Shown: positions 8,469 to 20,989, numbered from the stretch's first letter. The stretch is DNA of 64,000 nucleotides from Datisca glomerata (GCA_003255025.1 QANY01009317.1:727001-791000); one strand, 5' to 3'. A program made the numbers and translations. Notes: a model not told the origin generated them from the sequence alone.

Positions 8469-11171
8469 CTATCCCTTCTTTGCAAGTTGTTCGATAGTAG
8501 GATCACAAACTCCAGTCCCATTGAAACAACGCAATCCAACTGTCTTGTAAACAAACGAAGTCGGATGAAGCGAGTCAAAGAAAAATGACACGTTCCTGTT
8601 TGGGCAAGGTTGTAAGCCTAGCACACAAGTACCATTGGTTGTAACCGGACAACATGGATTTATTGTATCCTTTAGCCCTGCAACATTTTACAACTGTATC
8701 AGACTTGATGGCAAGTTGGATGGAATTCGATGGAAGGATCAAAGTGGAATAGTCTTACAAGTGGAAGGGTATAATTGTCTAATAAAAACATAAGGATCAT
8801 TTAGATGTAAAGATCAATAATAGGCTAATTTTACAAACTGGCCTACAAATAGGGCATTGGGTTAACTGTCAAATATACCTATAAAATTTTAAATGACTTT
8901 TTAAACCTTAAATTGTGAGAAAAATTTAGCAATACCCATTTCAGTAACTACTAATCTACCTAAGTACATGTCATAATTGATTTTAATGCTCCATAGACTC
9001 ATTATAAAACAAGAAATAATTTAGATGAAAAAGTCAATTACCGTATTTTGAAGGATTTACGAACATATCATATTCAATATTGTAGGTTTTGAAAAGAACA
9101 AAGGTTGCGTTTGGAAGTTTAGTGTTCAATTCTTGGAGTTTTCCTGCAAGCTTCTCATTATATATGCGTACGACGGCATTTGGACCTTCAACACAAGTCA
9201 AACTCTCCTTTTTAAATTGTGGCCAACACCCAAGCGGAGCAATGTCACTTACTACAAATTTTCTAGCTCCCAACTGATACAATGTCTGCATTGCACAAAT
9301 AACAAGATTGATTATTTTATAGAAAGTTGATGATAGATATCATTTGAAAATGGGTTCAAACTTAAAGGACTAAACTGAAAAAAAATAAAGTTTGAGCAAC
9401 CAGTATGAACACATCTGAATAAGAAAAAAAAGAGAGGAGATTTTACCTGTAAGCAGATTCCGAGTTGAGTTACGACTCGGTCGGCAAAAGGTCTAGAAGC
9501 CTCGGGGTCTTGTTCTTGTTTCTTGAAATAGTCTAGTAAGTAATCATCTCTGCCTGTTCCAATAAGATAAATGGCATTGGACAGGTATTCTTCTGTCATC
9601 AAATCTTTTTGTAGATAGTTGTTAATAGTTTCATTAAACAGCTGAACTTGCTGGCTCATGCTCCACCTCCTATGCTGCATCCCAAATTAAACCAATAGTT
9701 TAGTTACTAATTTAAACAATAAACCAAAGGGAAAAAATCACTAGGACATGTTTGGGATCGAAAATCATGGAAGAAATGAAAAACAACTCGTTGTGTGTTT
9801 TTGGTAGCATAGAATATGAAAGTAAATAATGTTAAGATTATGTCATGTTTTTCTTTGGTATCTTCTTCCTTATCCTCTCCTATTTTAGTTAAATATCATT
9901 ATCTGAACATAGTTTTAAGGAAGTTAAAAGATGAAACAGATCAACTCCTATTGGGAGATGATCATGGTATATAATCTATTTGGCTGATGATTCTCGGTCG
10001 TTTAATAGAAAAAGAACAGTCTAGGTCTAGACTCTTTTTTTCTATAAAACAATCCAAATACGATTAGGTAAAATAATGGAAGTCAACAATTAATGTCTAT
10101 TCTTACAAAATATTCCATTCCTGTTGAGTCGAGAATTCCACAACGGCGGCATGCGTAGTTAAAACCATCAATCTCATATCTTGGCGTTATATAGTAATAA
10201 GCGTAGGATGAAGGAGAAAATTGATATCCAAGCCAACGAGCTGCATTAAAATTATGAAATTATTACAATTAATTTAAATAAAATATCATATATGTATATA
10301 TATATATGGCATATATTTTTCTCTTCTTACAATCTTGCTAACATATCCTCTCCCGTTTAGAAATGCTGTAAAGTTGTTGTCTGAGATGAGCAATTAGATT
10401 GTTTCCTAACTGTGAATATCAGTTCAAAATAAAATTTTATTGTTCTAAATTGCTAATAGAGTTAATTTGGGACCGTCGAAGAATAATCCAATTGACCTAA
10501 AAACTCAAAACATCTCCCGTTTTGCTACTCATGGACCTTATCATCTGATGTTCTACATGTGTGGATCATGGTATTGATATTCTCTATGCTTCCTTGTATG
10601 TTAACTTCAGAACTAAAGAAGTTCAAATACTATTAAAATCAGAAAAAACACATTTTTCGACTCTTAAATGGACTAGAATAGTCGTTAACTGTTTCCGTTA
10701 ATAATGTGACTTACCCATTACCTATTCATGCAAAACAGTGTAAATTTTTTAATAGATTTTTCTCAATTCTCATGGAGACAGTTAATAAACAGCTAGCATT
10801 CATTGCTAATGAAAAGTAAGTTGAAGGATTAAATGATTAAAACCAAAAATGCCGAGGATAAACTGACTCAAGAAAAAACAGATGATGACATGAATTATGA
10901 AAGATTAAATATGGTTAATAAGGAAGGAAGATAACATACCAATGTAATCACTATTGGTAAGACTATTTGTGAGCCGATCTGAGGAATTGAAAAAAAGATC
11001 CATACCATAAGGCCAAGTCTCTGCAATGGTAATACCAGCAGGCTCATTGCCTGGAGAAAGTATCGAGTCTCCAAACACATATAGAGCTGTAACAAGTTTA
11101 TTTGCTAAGGCTCCCGAAAATGAGCTCAATAAGAGACAAATCAATACACTACACACTGAGATTTTCTCCAT
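8469..11171 (-). CDS. GDSL esterase/lipase (GDSL-1), five exons, 348 aa
   Basis: Exons 10940-11171, 10107-10240, 9447-9674, 9042-9285 and 8469-8677 have GT-AG borders and a continuous frame. The product starts with a signal peptide (about residues 1-23), so it is probably secreted. Block I is YVFGDS (Ser36 nucleophile), block II is GFNYACRRCGILDSTG (near 104-119), and block V is DSLH (Asp314, His317). Family members hydrolyse acyl esters such as lipids, cutin precursors or acetylated sugars; the substrate cannot be read here. Block III, normally G-x-N-D, is GRDD (163-166), so the oxyanion-hole Asn is Asp165 and activity may be altered. GDSL-2 at 54978-57069 is its paralogue with identical intron phases. 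Length is typical for the family. The ATG is followed by a good signal peptide, which supports the start. Confidence 0.88.
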
Positions 11172-11560
11172 TCTTTTGTTTGTGAAGAAAATTAAATATC
11201 TTCGATTTCCAATTTATAGGACAAAGGGAGTTGATGGTGTTGGTTTAGAAAACCAGAATTTGGATCAAAAATAGTAAAACGGAACTACAAAAGAAAACTA
11301 ATTTCAAGTAAAAATCATGCAGATTCCAGCAAGGTTTTCTTGTATAACGTTTTCTGGTACATGGTTTGTGGTAATTCATGGCCTATAATTTTCTTCCAGA
11401 AAGCACATGAAAGAGCCATTAGTGCTCTTGCAATGTTGTTTCGTTATAATATACTTTATTTTCCATTTTTTTCTTCTATTTTTTTTCCTTTTCTTTTTTA
11501 GTATTTAGGAGTTATAATTTATTTTCTTAAGATTATTATATTTTGAATTTTTATATAATT
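11172..11560 (-). promoter_or_regulatory. 5' flank of GDSL-1, conserved with GDSL-2
   Basis: The first 380 or so bases upstream of the ATG match the flank of GDSL-2 (57070-57440), including ATCATGCAGATTCCAGCAAG (near 11320 and 57246) and a pyrimidine-rich tract further out. This shows the duplication included the promoter. No TATA box was assigned with confidence. Confidence 0.6.
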
Positions 11561-11744
11561 TTTGGATACAAGGGAAGGCAAAAACCAAAGAAATCAACAG
11601 CTAACACTTTGCAGACTTGATCTACCAATCAAGTCAAAAAACATACGATCACGAACATTCAAAGGACGAGATTCCAGGAAAGTTACTACAAAAGCAATCG
11701 AATGGCTTAAGTCAGTTAATCCGCCAGTGACCTGATTCGGCTCT

Positions 11745-11981
11745 TTATTGTTGTGCTGAATGGTTCACACACTGAAATTCTTCATAAGCTCCTTGCAAAC
11801 TCCTATCAAGGAGGAGTATGGATGATGAGTCACTACAAACAATAACATTTGAATAACCTCGATCAAGAGCTCCACAGAGACCATGCCAGGCACCCCAGAG
11901 CTCAATAGCTAAAATATTACCATATCCAAGATTTGCCATGAAACCAAACAGCCATCGTCCTGTAGTATCCCTGGCAACACC
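11745..11981 (-). pseudogene. RNase H-like (RVT_3) coding fragment, downstream half
   Basis: The minus-strand frame reads GVARDTTGRWLFGF, then AIELWGAWHGL and VIVCSDS. This is the plant RNase H-like domain found at the end of LINE pol and in RVT_3 proteins; the typical patterns are GGVxRDxxGRWLxGF and AELWAxxxGL, followed by a catalytic Asp in the V-x-x-x-SDS strand. The upstream half lies on the far side of the gypsy insertion (20990-21160). It ends in a stop at 11745. Whether it came from a LINE or a host gene is unclear. Confidence 0.7.
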
Positions 11982-14267
11982 TGTAATACCCCCAAGCATT
12001 ATGAAGGGTAGATTTGTAATTCTAACCCCCTCCCCACTCACGCCTTAACACACACTACACCCTAGAGTAACCCATCAACTAATATTATATATACTCTAAA
12101 ACCCATCTTCTTCTCCATCTCACCCTCTTTCTCTAGCAGTTTCACCCGCTTATAGCCTTTGTTCTTCACCCCCCTCTTTCAAACGTTTAACAGCAAGCCT
12201 CCATCTCTCATTCTTCCTCTTTGTATCTCTCCGTTGTTGATTCTCTGGTAAGCCATTTTCTTTCTTCCTCTTTCTTTATTATTTTTCTAGTTTCTCTATT
12301 TCTCAATTCAAATATCTCATTTCTATGTTTATATATTTATCCAAATCTGAACTTTTAGTCTTTAAATTCCAGCAATTTACATCCTATTGTATCTGTTTTT
12401 GGCATCGTCATCGCATCGCTGCCTGCAAGCTTCAATTCAGTAATTTTCATGTTCTCCTTTCTTTTATCTCTATTTTTTGTCTCCCTGTCTCGGTCTCTCT
12501 CTCTCTCTGTCCTTCGTCTTTCTCCCCCTATCTATTGCGTCTCTCTCTCTCTCCTTCGTCTCCTTCGTCTCCCTCTTCCCCTCTCTCTCTCTCACCCCTT
12601 CATCTCCCTCCCCCTCTCTGTTCTATCAATCTCTCTCCTTCGTCTCCACCCCCTCTCTGTTGCGTCTCTCTCTCCTTCGTCTCCCTCTCCCTCTCAATAT
12701 TTTGTCTCTCTCTCTCCTTCGTCTCCACCCCCTCTCTGTTGCGTCTCTTTCTCTCCCCCTCTTCTTCGTATCCATTTTCTGTTTCCCCATTCTCTTGAAC
12801 CGGTTCACCTGAAATGGACTAGTTCATTCAGACCAAGCTCAATCGATTTAGTCAGACCAGACTGGACCAGCTTGGTTAGACCAGACCGGACCAGCTCGGT
12901 CAGAACAGACCGGTTCAACCCAACCATACCGAACCGTCCCAAAACAGCAGAACCGAATCAGTTCAGACCACCCGAATCTTGTTGAACCGTTTTAAACCAC
13001 TTGATCATTTACAACCGATGTGGTTTCCACATGTTCCCTACCTCGCTTAGTTAATTAAAGAATTGTAGATATTATATGAATTTGTTGTGATCTAGAATCC
13101 TTGGATTTCAGGTCATTAGTTATTGAATTTAATTCGTAACGAATCCAGGTAGATGGATTTACATAATAATTCAGTTCATATGTTATAAGTGTAGAATATA
13201 TAATGTGAAATTATTTTATTATTTCTTTATGTTCAATCTTATGATCAAGTATTTTATTTATTTTTCATATTACGATGAAATTATTTACCCTGTTATATAC
13301 GATTATATTTTTAGTTATACATGTAATAGTTATATCATTTATGTTCGCGAACAAGTTATATGTTTAGCCATATATACGTGATAATGTGATTTATGAATAT
13401 TAATTCAAGTAAGCTGATAAGTAAACAAGAAGTAGACTTAGTCCTGTCCCTTTGGTTATCAAGTAACCAAATTGTTCACGTCATGTTATCAAGTTATACG
13501 GTTGGGTGTCACCATGTTCATGTTAGCGTCCTTAAGGTTCAGATAATCTTAAGTTACATCAAGTTTCAAGACACCCAATCTGTCATGTTCACGTTCATGT
13601 TACAAGTTCAAGTTCAAGTTATGAAACAGTTCTGGTTAGGTTGTTAATCGAATGATATGTCTAGTCGAATTATGATCAAGCAAGTATAAGTATTGGCATG
13701 TATAAGTGCAAGTTCAAGTTATATGTTAACCAGAAATCGGTATGTTATTACAAGTATTTTATGTGACCAGTAAATGTGTGAAATAAATTTACACGAGTTA
13801 TATGTTTATATTTATGTCATGTGAAACTTATTAGTATGTGAATTTACTTACTGAGTATTTTTAATACTCACCCCCAATAGATGATTGTGTTGCAGGTGAT
13901 GGTGAGCAGCAGGAGTGAGGGACTGCCATAACAAGCATGATTATGATTTTTAAGTTAAATTATAACATTATAACTTTAGTTTGACTTCAGTTATTTCATA
14001 AATTTATGAATATTCATGTTTAACTTTCATGTCTTATGGATTTTTCTGCTTCACTTTATTACAGTTTAATGAATCATTTATTTCAGTTTAATGAGTTAAT
14101 GTTCTTTTAAAATAATTTTATGCTTCCGCCATTTAATGTTAAAATCAGGGCAAAATTAGGATTTTCAATTTGGGGATTTCCTCAAACTAGAGTTTTAATT
14201 GAATTGGGAAATTTTTTGAATTATGAAATTTCAAGCATGTTTAACCCTCAGGAATCGGGGTGTTACA
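11982..14267 (+). repeat. Tekay 5' LTR
   Basis: 2286 bp, TG...CA. A TATA-like TATTATATATA (12083-12093) is followed by CT-rich sequence (12470-12790), a GACCGGTTCAACC-type repeat tract (12790-12990) and a 3' half rich in CAAGTTCAAGTT. Colinear with 18775-20989. Confidence 0.92.
12450..12790 (+). repeat. CT-rich low-complexity tract in 5' LTR
   Basis: Imperfect tandem units of the form TCTCTCCTTCGTCTCCACCC repeated many times downstream of the TATA-like element. Overlapping open frames here are Ser/Leu/Pro-rich artefacts of low complexity. Confidence 0.8.
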
Positions 14268-14270
14268 GTT

Positions 14271-14288
14271 TGGTATCAAAGCCATGGT
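14271..14288 (+). other. gypsy primer-binding site
   Basis: TGGTATCAAAGCCATGGT, three bases after the LTR end; resembles the initiator-Met tRNA complement TGGTATCAGAGC. Confidence 0.75.
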
Positions 14289-14494
14289 TTTAGATTCTGT
14301 AGACTTTTATAAGTGAAAGACATGGCATGTCACTCACTCTGCTCCTCCCTCATCTTGCAAGTCAGGTACACATGTTATATTTTAATTATTGATCGAGTAT
14401 GATGTGTTTTCTTTCATTATGGCATGTTTCAATTATGTTTATGTTATATTTGTACGATACATTGGTAAGTCTTGGGTTTATGGGTAGCAGTGCA

Positions 14495-15950
14495 ATGACG
14501 CCCCTACAAGGAACAACAACAATCATGCACCAGTTGATCCTACTACTAACCCACTAGTTGCTATGATGGATAAGTTTCAAGAATTTTTGGAGTTATTAAG
14601 GCAGACAGCTAAGGCTCGCCCAACTCAGCAACAGAAGATAGAGGTTGATCCAGACATTCAGGAGGCTGAAACCACCTAAATTTGACGGTCATTCGTCCGA
14701 CCAACTGCTAGTTGACGAATGGATTGCAAGACTGGAGCAGATCTTCCAGCTTATGCCGTGTTCTGAGATTCAACAGGTTGTTTGTGCAACATTTATGCTG
14801 ACACGGGAGACTCGAAAATGGTGGGAGCTCATGACATTGATCGTAATCCAGTGACATGGGATCGTTTCAAGGAAATCTTCTTTGAGAAATATTTTCCAAT
14901 CACAGAGAAGGTGGCCGAATTCCTCAGACTTGTGCAATGAGCTATGAGTGTAGCTGAATACGAGCGAAAATTTAAAGAATTGTCTCGGTACACCACGCAC
15001 TATGTGGATAGCGATATAAAGAAGGCACGGAATTTTGAAAGAGGACTGCGTCCAGAGATTAAGGGATCAGTGTCGCTCCATAAGCATACCACTTATGCGG
15101 CGGTGGTTGAGGCAGCTTTGTTGATGGAACAGAATCTTCCTCCACGTGCACCACCACAGTCAGAGCAATCATTTCATGGAAAAGGGAAAGCGCAAGATTC
15201 TCATCAGGGTCCCACAATGGAAAAAGGCAGATGATCAAATCAAATCCCTTATGTGCTACATGTAACAAGCACCATGACGGTCAATGCTTTAAGGCGAACA
15301 ATGCTTGTTTTAAGTGTGGGAAGATTGGGCATTACCTCAGACAGTGCCATCTGCTTGCTCAAGGGCAGCCTAGTAATGCTACAGGTGGTAGAGCTAAAGG
15401 GAATGTTTTCGCTTTAACTCACCAGGAATCTAAGCAGTCGGATGCAGTTGTGGCAGGTACATTAATTGATTCTGGATCCATGCATTCTTTTATATATGCT
15501 TCATTTGTGACTCATGCATCTTTGTGTGTTATGCCATTGGGTTTTGAGTTATGTGTTTCTACGCCTTCCAGAGCTTATCTACTGGCTAATATGGCGATAG
15601 AGAGTTGTTCAGTGATGATATCAGATCGTGTTATGAATGCAAAGCTTATAGTCCTAGGAATGCATGATTTTAACTTAATTCTAGGGATGGACTGGTTGGC
15701 TGCTAACTATGCCAACATAGACTGTTATCGAAAGGAAGTTCGATTCCTACCTCCAGGCAGACCTAGCTTCAAGTTTAAAGGATCTCAGCAACGGCCTATA
15801 CCGAAGGTCATATCTGCTTTACGGGCACAACGCCTACTTGATCGTGGTAACTGGGGTTACTTAGCTTCTATTGTGGATACAACTAAGAACAATGTGGATA
15901 TTGGATCAGTTCCAGTAGTTTCTAAATTTTTTGGATGTCTTTCCCAATGA
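14495..15950 (+). pseudogene. Tekay gag, zinc knuckle and protease
   Basis: The ATG at 14495 is followed by a 1-base deletion. The gag matrix/capsid sequence then runs in several frames: RLKPPKFDGHSSDQ near 14665, then FKEIFFEKYFP and AEYERKFKELSRY to about 15000. A CCHC knuckle, CFKCGKIGHYLRQC, lies near 15306-15350, and the protease signature LIDSGSMHSFI near 15463-15495 keeps the catalytic DSG. The frame stays open from 15231 to 15950. A stop at 14938-14940 and two shifts in gag break the polyprotein. Confidence 0.85.
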
Positions 15951-17290
15951 TTTGCCAGGACTTCCTTTTCCTCGGGAGACAGATTTTTGTATTGAGTTGG
16001 TACCAAGCACTGCCCCTATATCCAAAGCTCCGTATCGTATGGCTCATGCAGAGTTGAAGGAACTTAAGGACCAACTTTAAAAATTACTGGATAAGGGTTT
16101 CATTAGACCCAGTGTTTCACCTTGGGGTGCTCCAGTATTATTTGTTAAAAAGAAAGATAGATCAATGAGGCTATGCATTGATTACCGGGAGTTGAATAGA
16201 GTCATTATCAAGAATAGGTATCCGTTACCGCGTATTGAGGATTTGTTTGATCAACTTCAGGGAGCATCGGTATTCTCTAAGATTGATTTAAGATCAAGAT
16301 ACCATCAGCTCAAGATTTGAGATAAGGATATTCCTAAGACAGTGTTTCACACTCGTTACGACCATATGAGTTTGTATTGATGTCATTTGGATTAACTAAT
16401 GCTCCGACAGCCTTTATGGATTTGATGAACGGGTTCTTTTATGATCGTCTTCATTGATGATATTCTAGTGTACTCTAGATCAGAGACTGAGCATATGAAT
16501 CACCTCAAGATTATTTTGCAAGCATTAACGAAGTACCAGTTATATGCTAAAGTCCAGAAGTGTGAGTTTTGGCTTCAGCATGTATCATCCCTTGGTCATG
16601 TGGTATCTGGAGATGGAATCTCAGTTGATCCATCTAAGATCGAAGCAGTCGTTAACTGGCCTCCACCAGCAAATGTTGGGGAAGTTCGTAGTTTTCTAGG
16701 TTTTGCAAAGATTGTTGTTCCACTTACTCAGTTGACCAGGAAGAGTTCCACCTTTACTTGGACGGTTAAGTGTGAGAAATGTTTTCAAAGACTTAAACAA
16801 AAATTAGTGACAGCACCCGTGTTGACCATTCCAGATGGCAAGAGCGACTTTTTGATTTACTGCGATTCTTCCAAGAGAGGATTAGGTTGTGTTTTGATGT
16901 AACAGGGAAAGGTCATAGCATATGCCTCTCGTCAGCTCAAGCCTTATGAACAGAATTATCCTACACATGATTTGGAGTTGGCTGTAGTTGTATTTGCTCT
17001 CAAGATCTGGAGACATTACTTGTATGGCTATAAGTGTCAGATTTACACAGATCATAAGAGTCTTAAGTACTTTTTCACTCAAAATGAGCTTAACATGAGG
17101 CAACGTTGTTGGTTGGAATTGGTGAAGGATTATGACTGCAAGATCATTTATCACCCAGGAAAGGCAAACGTAGTGGTTGATGCCCATTCAGCAGCTCTTA
17201 TTACGTCTCAAGAGCATCTCTTGGAGCATTTTGAACGTACCAAAATTCTAGTTTTGCTAAAAGATACTACGGTGCAATTAGCTTAGCTCA
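15940..17290 (+). pseudogene. Tekay reverse transcriptase and RNase H
   Basis: RT fingers and palm: [20 protein letters not shown] and LCIDYRELN (near 16100-16200), [10 protein letters not shown] (16280-16315) and, after a frame change, the catalytic YxDD box as FIDDILVYS (near 16450). RNase H follows as [15 protein letters not shown], with a stop replacing the next codon (16900), then VIAYASRQL and [10 protein letters not shown] (to about 17080). Stops at 16078 and 16318 and a shift before 16441 disrupt RT. The YVDD box has Phe in place of Tyr. Confidence 0.88.
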
Positions 17291-17389
17291 CAGTTCAACC
17301 GTCATTGCAACAACACATTATCAATGCACAGGACTCAGATTCTGAGTTACTTTTGATTCATAACAAAGTGGGTTCGGAAAAAGGACAAG

Positions 17390-18775
17390 GTTTTGATGTT
17401 AGTAACAATTCAGCTTCACTTTCATATGAGGCTTTGTGTTCCGAAAGACGCAGTCATTAGGCGAGAATTACTCACGGAGGCTCATAGTTCACCATACACT
17501 ATGCACCCTGACAGTACTAAGATGTATCATGATATGAAGTTACATTATTGGTGGAACGGTATGAAGCGTGACGTCGCTGAGTTCGTTAGTAAGTGTTTGG
17601 TGTGTCAGCAGATCAAGGCACATAGATAATGACCATCTGAGGTCTTGCAACCTTTAAGTTTTCCTGAATGGAAATGGGAGCATGTGGCAATGGATTTCAT
17701 TTCGGGGCTACCGAGGGCTGTAAAAGGTTTTAACTCCATTTGGGTTGTGATAGATCGTCTCATCAAGTCTGCACACTTTTTGCCTGGTAAGACTACATTT
17801 TCAGTTGAGGATTGGGCTCGGTTGTATATCCGAGATATTGTTCGACTTCATGGGGTTCCGGTGTCTATAGTATCAGATCAGGATTCGTGATTCACGTCAA
17901 ATTTTTGGCAGAGTTTACAGAGAGCTTTGGATACTCAGTTGAATTTTAGTACAGCTTTTCATCAGCAATCTGATGGGCAATCTGAGCGGACGATTCAGGC
18001 GTTGGAAGATATGCTTCGAGCTTATGTCTTAGATTTCTCTGGCAGTTGGGACACGCACTTGGCACTCATCAAGTTTTCTTACAATAACAGTTATCAGGCG
18101 ACTATTGGTATGGCTCCATTTGAGGCGGTTTATGGAAAAAAATGTCGGTCACCAATTCACTGGGATGAGGTTGGCAAACGAAAGTTTTTGGTCCCTGACT
18201 TGGTTCAATCTACAAATGAAGCTATTCAGAAAGTCAGAGATAGAATGAAGACCGCTCAGAGTAGGAAAAAGAGTTATCCAGATGTCAGGAGGAAGGATCT
18301 CGAATTTTGAAGTGGGTGATCACGTGTTTCTTAAGGTTGCCCCAATGAAGGGAGTTATGTGTTTTGGTCGCAAGGGGAGGCTGAACCCCAAGTTTATTGG
18401 CCCTTTTGACATTTTGGATCGTATCGGTCCTTTGGCCTACCGGCTTGCTTTACCACCAGCTCTTTCAGGTGTTCATAATGTGTTTCACGTCTCGATGCTT
18501 CACAAGTACGTTCTTGATCCAATGCATGTCATCGATTTTTAACCTCTGCAAGTTCGTGATGATCTTACTTATGAGGAGAAGCCAGTCAGAATTCTAGAGC
18601 GTGGGAATCAGACTCTTCATAATAGATCGGTTCAGTTAGTTAAGGATCTCTAGAGAAATCATCGAGTCAAGGAAGCAACATAGGAACGAGAAGCAGATAT
18701 ACATGTCAAGTATCCAGAGTTATTTCAATAAGGTAAATTCCTTTCAAGGATGAAAGTTCTTAAGGAGGGGAGAAT
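17390..18775 (+). pseudogene. Tekay integrase with C-terminal chromodomain-like tail
   Basis: The zinc-binding region ends KCLVCQQIKAHR (near 17590-17627). The catalytic core has MDFISGLP (first Asp, near 17691), SDQDS with a stop where the second Asp motif continues (17888), and HQQSDGQSERTIQ (Glu, near 17965). The GPF/Y module FIGPFDILDRIGPLAYRL is near 18390-18450. The tail DLTYEEKPVRILE, followed by a VKDL-stop-RNHR stretch, marks the Tekay chromodomain, which in related elements steers insertion to heterochromatin. Shifts at 18300 and stops after 18540 inactivate it. Confidence 0.88.
18761..18774 (+). other. gypsy polypurine tract
   Basis: TAAGGAGGGGAGAA directly before the 3' LTR; priming site for plus-strand synthesis. 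Confidence 0.75.
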
Positions 18776-19514
18776 GTAATACCCACAAGCATTATAAGGG
18801 GTAGATATGTAATTCTAACCCCCCCCTCACGCCCTAACACACAATATACCCTAGAGTAACCCACCAACTAATAATAATATATATATACTCTAAAACCCAT
18901 CTTCTTCTCCATCTCTCCCTCTTCCTCTCGCAGTTTCACCCACATAAAACTGTTGTTCTTCACCTCCCTCTCTCAAACGTTTGACAGCAAGCCTCCATCT
19001 CTCCTTCTTCCTCTCTGTATGTCCATTGTTGATTCTTTGATAAGCCATTTTCTTTCTTCCTCTTTATTTATTATTTTTCTAGTTTCTCTATTTCTCAATT
19101 CAAATATCCCATTTCTATGTGTATATATTTATCCAAATCTGAACTTTTAGTCTTCAAATTCCAGCAATTTACATCCTATTGTATCTATTGTTGGCATCGT
19201 CATCGCATCGCCGCCTGCAAGCTTCAATTCGGTAATTTTCATGTTCTCCTTTCTTTTTCTCTCTATTATTCTCTCCCTCTCTCGGTTTCTCTCTCTCCTT
19301 CATCTTTCTCCCCCCCTTGTTGCGTCTCTCTCTCCTTCGTCTCCCTCCCCCCTCTCTCTGTCTCCCCTTCGTCTCCTTCCCCCTCTCTATTCTGTCTCTC
19401 CCTATCCTCCGTCTCTACCCCCTCTATGTTGCGTCTCTCTCTCTCTCTCCTTCATCTCCTTCTCCCCCTCTCTATTTTGTCTCTCTCTCCTCCGTCTCCA
19501 CCCCCTCTGTTGCG

Positions 19515-19555
<41 letters not shown>

Positions 19556-20989
19556 TCCCTTTTTTCTGTTTCCCCCTTCTCTTGAACCAGTTCAATCATA
19601 CCAGACAAGACTGAACCAGATCGGTCAGACCAGACCGATTCAACCCGACCAGACTGAACTGACCCAAAACAGTAGAACCGAATCAGTTCAGACCACCCGA
19701 ACCTTGTTGAACCATTTTAAACCTCTTGATAATTTACACCTGATGTGGTTTCCACATGTTCCCAACCTCGCTTAGTTAATTAAATAATTGTAGATATTAT
19801 ATGAATTTGTTGTGATCTAGGATCCTTGAAATTTAGGTTATTAGTTGTTGAATTTAATTCGTAGCGAATCCAGGTAGATGGATTTACATAATAATTCGGT
19901 TCATATGTTATAAGTGTAGAATATATAATGTGAAATTGTTTTCTTATTTTTTTATGCCAAATCTTATGATCAAGTGTTTTATTTATTTTTTCATATTACG
20001 ATGAAATTATTTACCATGTTATATACAATTATATTTTTATTTATACATGTAATAGTTATATCATTTATGTTCGTGAACAAGTTATATCTTTACCCATGTA
20101 TATGTGATAATGTGAATTATGAATATTATATCAAGTAAGCTGATAAGTAAACAAGAAGTAGACTTAGTCATGTCCCTTGGTTATCAAGTAACCAGATTGT
20201 TCACGTCATGTTATCAAGTTATACGGTTGGGTGTCACCATGTTCATGTTAGCGTCCTTAAGGTTCAGATAACCTTAAGTGACATCAAGTTTCAAGACACC
20301 CAATATGTCATGTTCACGTTCATGTTACAAGTTCAAGTTCAAGTTGTGAAACAGTTCTGGTTAGGTTGTTAATCGAGGGATATATCTAGTCAAATTATGA
20401 TCAAGCAAGTATAAGTATTGGCATGTATAAGTACAAGTTCAAGTTATATGTTAACCATGAAATCAATGTTATTACAAGTATTTTATGTGACCAGTGAACG
20501 TGTGAAATAAATTTGCACGAGTTTTATGTTTACATTTATGTCATGTGAAACTTATTAGTATGTGAATTTACGTACTGAGTATTTTTAATACTCACCCCCT
20601 AGATGATTGTGTCGCAGGTAATGGTGAGCAGTAGGAGTGAGGGACTGCCCTAATAAGTATGATTATGATTTTTAAGTTAAATTATAACATTATAACTTCA
20701 GTTTAACTTCAGCTATTTCAGAAATTTATGAATATTCATGTTTAAATTTCATGTCTTATGAATTTTCGTGCTTCACTTTATTACAGTTTAATGAATCATT
20801 TATTTCAGTTTAATGAGTTAATATTCTTTTAAAATAATTTTATGCTTCCGTCATTTAACGTTAAAATCAGGGTAAATTTTGGGTTTTCAATTTGAGAATT
20901 TTCTCAAATTAGGGTTTTAATTGAATTGGGAAATTTTTTGAATAATAAAATTTCAAGCATGTTTAACCCTCAGATATCGGGGTGTTACA
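18775..20989 (+). repeat. Tekay 3' LTR
   Basis: 2215 bp. Same order of TATA-like element (near 18872), CT-rich tract, CCGGTT-type tract and CAAGTTCAAGTT repeats as the 5' LTR, with many point differences and a different length of the CT tract. This indicates an insertion that is not recent. Confidence 0.92.
19250..19580 (+). repeat. CT-rich low-complexity tract in 3' LTR
   Basis: Counterpart of the tract in the 5' LTR; it ends with a pure (CT)n microsatellite (about 19517-19551) absent from the first LTR. Confidence 0.8.

Larger units (their letters stand above)
11982..20989 (+). mobile_element. full-length Ty3/gypsy retrotransposon, Tekay/Del-type chromovirus
   Basis: Two long LTRs (11982-14267 and 18775-20989) start TGTAATACC and end GTTACA. 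The interior has a primer-binding site, gag, CCHC and protease, RT, RNase H, integrase and a C-terminal chromodomain-like region, in gypsy order. The flanks are ACACC (11977-11981) and GCACC (20990-20994), a 5-bp target duplication with one mismatch. Stops and shifts occur in gag, RT, RNase H and integrase, so it is not autonomous. The tail with RxDLTYEExPVxILE is typical of the Tekay/Del clade. It inserted into an RNase H coding sequence. Confidence 0.92.

Noticed and set aside
12325..12985. Overlapping long plus-strand frames rich in Ser, Leu and Pro, and a minus-strand Arg/Glu-rich frame
   Set aside because: They arise from CT-rich low-complexity DNA within the gypsy LTR, recur in shifted form in the other LTR, and resemble no protein family.
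19117..19775. Similar Ser/Leu/Pro frames, and an Arg/Glu-rich minus frame
   Set aside because: Same cause: the CT-rich tract and (CT)n microsatellite of the second LTR.
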